Shown one piece after another: positions 63,534-64,000 of a DNA stretch of 64,000 nt. Origin of the DNA: Mameliella sp. CS4 (GTDB lineage: Bacteria > Pseudomonadota > Alphaproteobacteria > Rhodobacterales > Rhodobacteraceae); contig NZ_JAHXRQ010000012.1 in NCBI RefSeq assembly GCF_019392335.1, positions 84,670 to 148,669 on the forward strand. The letters are read 5' to 3'. Made by a program: the position numbers and the translations under genes. The notes under the pieces are model-generated. The model was not told where the DNA came from, searched no databases, and saw nothing but the letters and a program-made list of their open reading frames with translations. Positions within the stretch are counted from its first letter, which is position 1. Every line of letters starts with the position of its first letter.

Positions 63534-64000
63534 ATGACTGCCCTCATCAAGCTGCACACCTCTGAAGAATTCGTTTCCAAAGCGGAAACCAGTGCCTTCG
63601 CCGGCGACGCCGTCGAGGCCTTTACCTCGTGGTCGGGACCGGCCGAAGGCGACCTGTTCTCGGGTGCCTCTGTAGAAGCCTACACATCCTGGTCCGGTCC
63701 GGCGACAGGAACGCGTGAGTCCGGCGATTCCGTCGAGGCATTCACCTCCTGGTCCGGCCCGGCAGCGGGTGACATGGACAATGGCGGCCACGTCGAAGCC
63801 TTCACCAGCTGGTCCGGCCCGGCACGCGGCAGCCGCGACGCCGGCGACAATGTCGAAGCTTTCACCTCGTGGTCCGGCCCGGCGGCAGGCGACATCGAAA
63901 GCGGTGACAACGTGCAGGCCTTCACCAGCTGGTCCGGTCCCGCAGCCGGTGACCGTGAAGCTGGCGACAGCGTCGAAGCCTTCACCTCGTGGTCCGGCCC
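63534..64000 (+). CDS. Tandem-repeat protein with SWSGPA core (3'-truncated by window)
   Basis: The ATG at 63534 follows AAGGACCGACCC and the frame is open to the window end (155 codons). The first 26 residues (MTALIKLHTSEEFVSKAETS, then AFAGDA) are non-repetitive and lack a hydrophobic signal peptide. From V27 the protein is a head-to-tail array of 20-residue units of the form V-E-A-F-T-S-W-S-G-P-A-x-G-x4-G-x-x; six full units and the start of a seventh are visible. I recognise no family. The tail of the gene, and so its size and any C-terminal domain or secretion signal, is outside the window. Confidence 0.85.
   Translation, partial: MTALIKLHTSEEFVSKAETSAFAGDAVEAFTSWSGPAEGDLFSGASVEAYTSWSGPATGTRESGDSVEAFTSWSGPAAGDMDNGGHVEAFTSWSGPARGSRDAGDNVEAFTSWSGPAAGDIESGDNVQAFTSWSGPAAGDREAGDSVEAFTSWSG
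63612..64000 (+). repeat. 60-bp coding tandem repeats (20-residue units)
   Basis: Units start at 63612, 63672, 63732, 63792, 63852, 63912 and 63972, always 60 bases apart. SWSGP is unchanged in every unit. The first Ser of SWS is written TCG, TCC or AGC in different units, so protein selection rather than recent DNA duplication keeps it. Confidence 0.93.

Noticed and set aside
63612..64000. Regular 60-bp repeats that could suggest a CRISPR array or minisatellite
   Set aside because: There are no spacers. The period is an exact multiple of three in an open frame, and changes between units are mostly synonymous, so it is a coding repeat.

Overview
The window is high-GC, gene-dense chromosomal DNA of an alphaproteobacterium, most likely a Rhodobacteraceae/Roseobacter-group marine bacterium. 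This rests on protein style and gene order: RTX/Hint secreted proteins, dimethylglycine-dehydrogenase-like flavoproteins fused to GcvT domains, GSCFA proteins, LpxI instead of LpxH, a Grx4-BolA operon, and many ATGA stop/start overlaps. I see no rRNA, tRNA, CRISPR array, insertion sequence or prophage.

Region 1 (1-8.8 kb) is a nitrogen-compound uptake and hydrolysis region. The end of one ABC importer (two permeases) runs into an isochorismatase-fold hydrolase and an unknown protein. After a metallo-beta-lactamase-fold gene on the other strand comes the clearest specialised system in the window. A guanidine-I (ykkC) riboswitch leads an operon of binding protein, permease, ATPase, a ureohydrolase-family enzyme of probable Ni-dependent guanidine-hydrolase type, and a very His-rich small protein that could supply its metal.

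Region 2 (8.8-17 kb) is a surface/secretion block. It holds an RTX-tailed SASA-type esterase, an SGNH-like protein and a GSCFA protein (minus strand), then a long structured AT-rich leader and a 1087-residue cadherin-like/RTX/Hint protein.

Region 3 (17-34.5 kb) is mixed housekeeping. It has a MobA-like nucleotidyltransferase, two divergent DMGDH-like flavoenzymes, a pair of periplasmic unknowns, a CorC/CNNM protein, xerD with an upstream unknown and an unreported 49-residue membrane protein, aroK-aroB, a CBS-containing site-2 protease, ssb, a lytic transglycosylase and a membrane protein with a PilZ-like tail.

Region 4 (34.5-42.3 kb) is a dipeptide/oligopeptide-type ABC operon (binding protein, two permeases, fused double ATPase) with an AraC regulator upstream. 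The binding-protein gene carries an apparent one-base frameshift.

Region 5 (42.3-63.1 kb) is the conserved envelope and translation cluster: miaA, pyrH, (an opposite-strand GlxA-type regulator), frr, uppS, cdsA, dxr, rseP, a 43-residue membrane peptide, bamA, skp, fabZ, lpxA, lpxI, lpxB. lpxD is absent from its usual place. Then follow tkt, a coiled-coil gene plus zapA, the grx4-(unknown)-bolA operon and xth.

Region 6 (63.1-64 kb) is the most unusual stretch. A 413-base intergenic region carries three perfect consensus DnaA boxes, two of them in a 16-bp perfect inverted repeat, followed by an AT-rich tract with three TTAA motifs exactly 10 bp apart. It leads into a gene, cut by the window end, made of 20-residue tandem repeats with an invariant SWSGPA core and no recognisable family.
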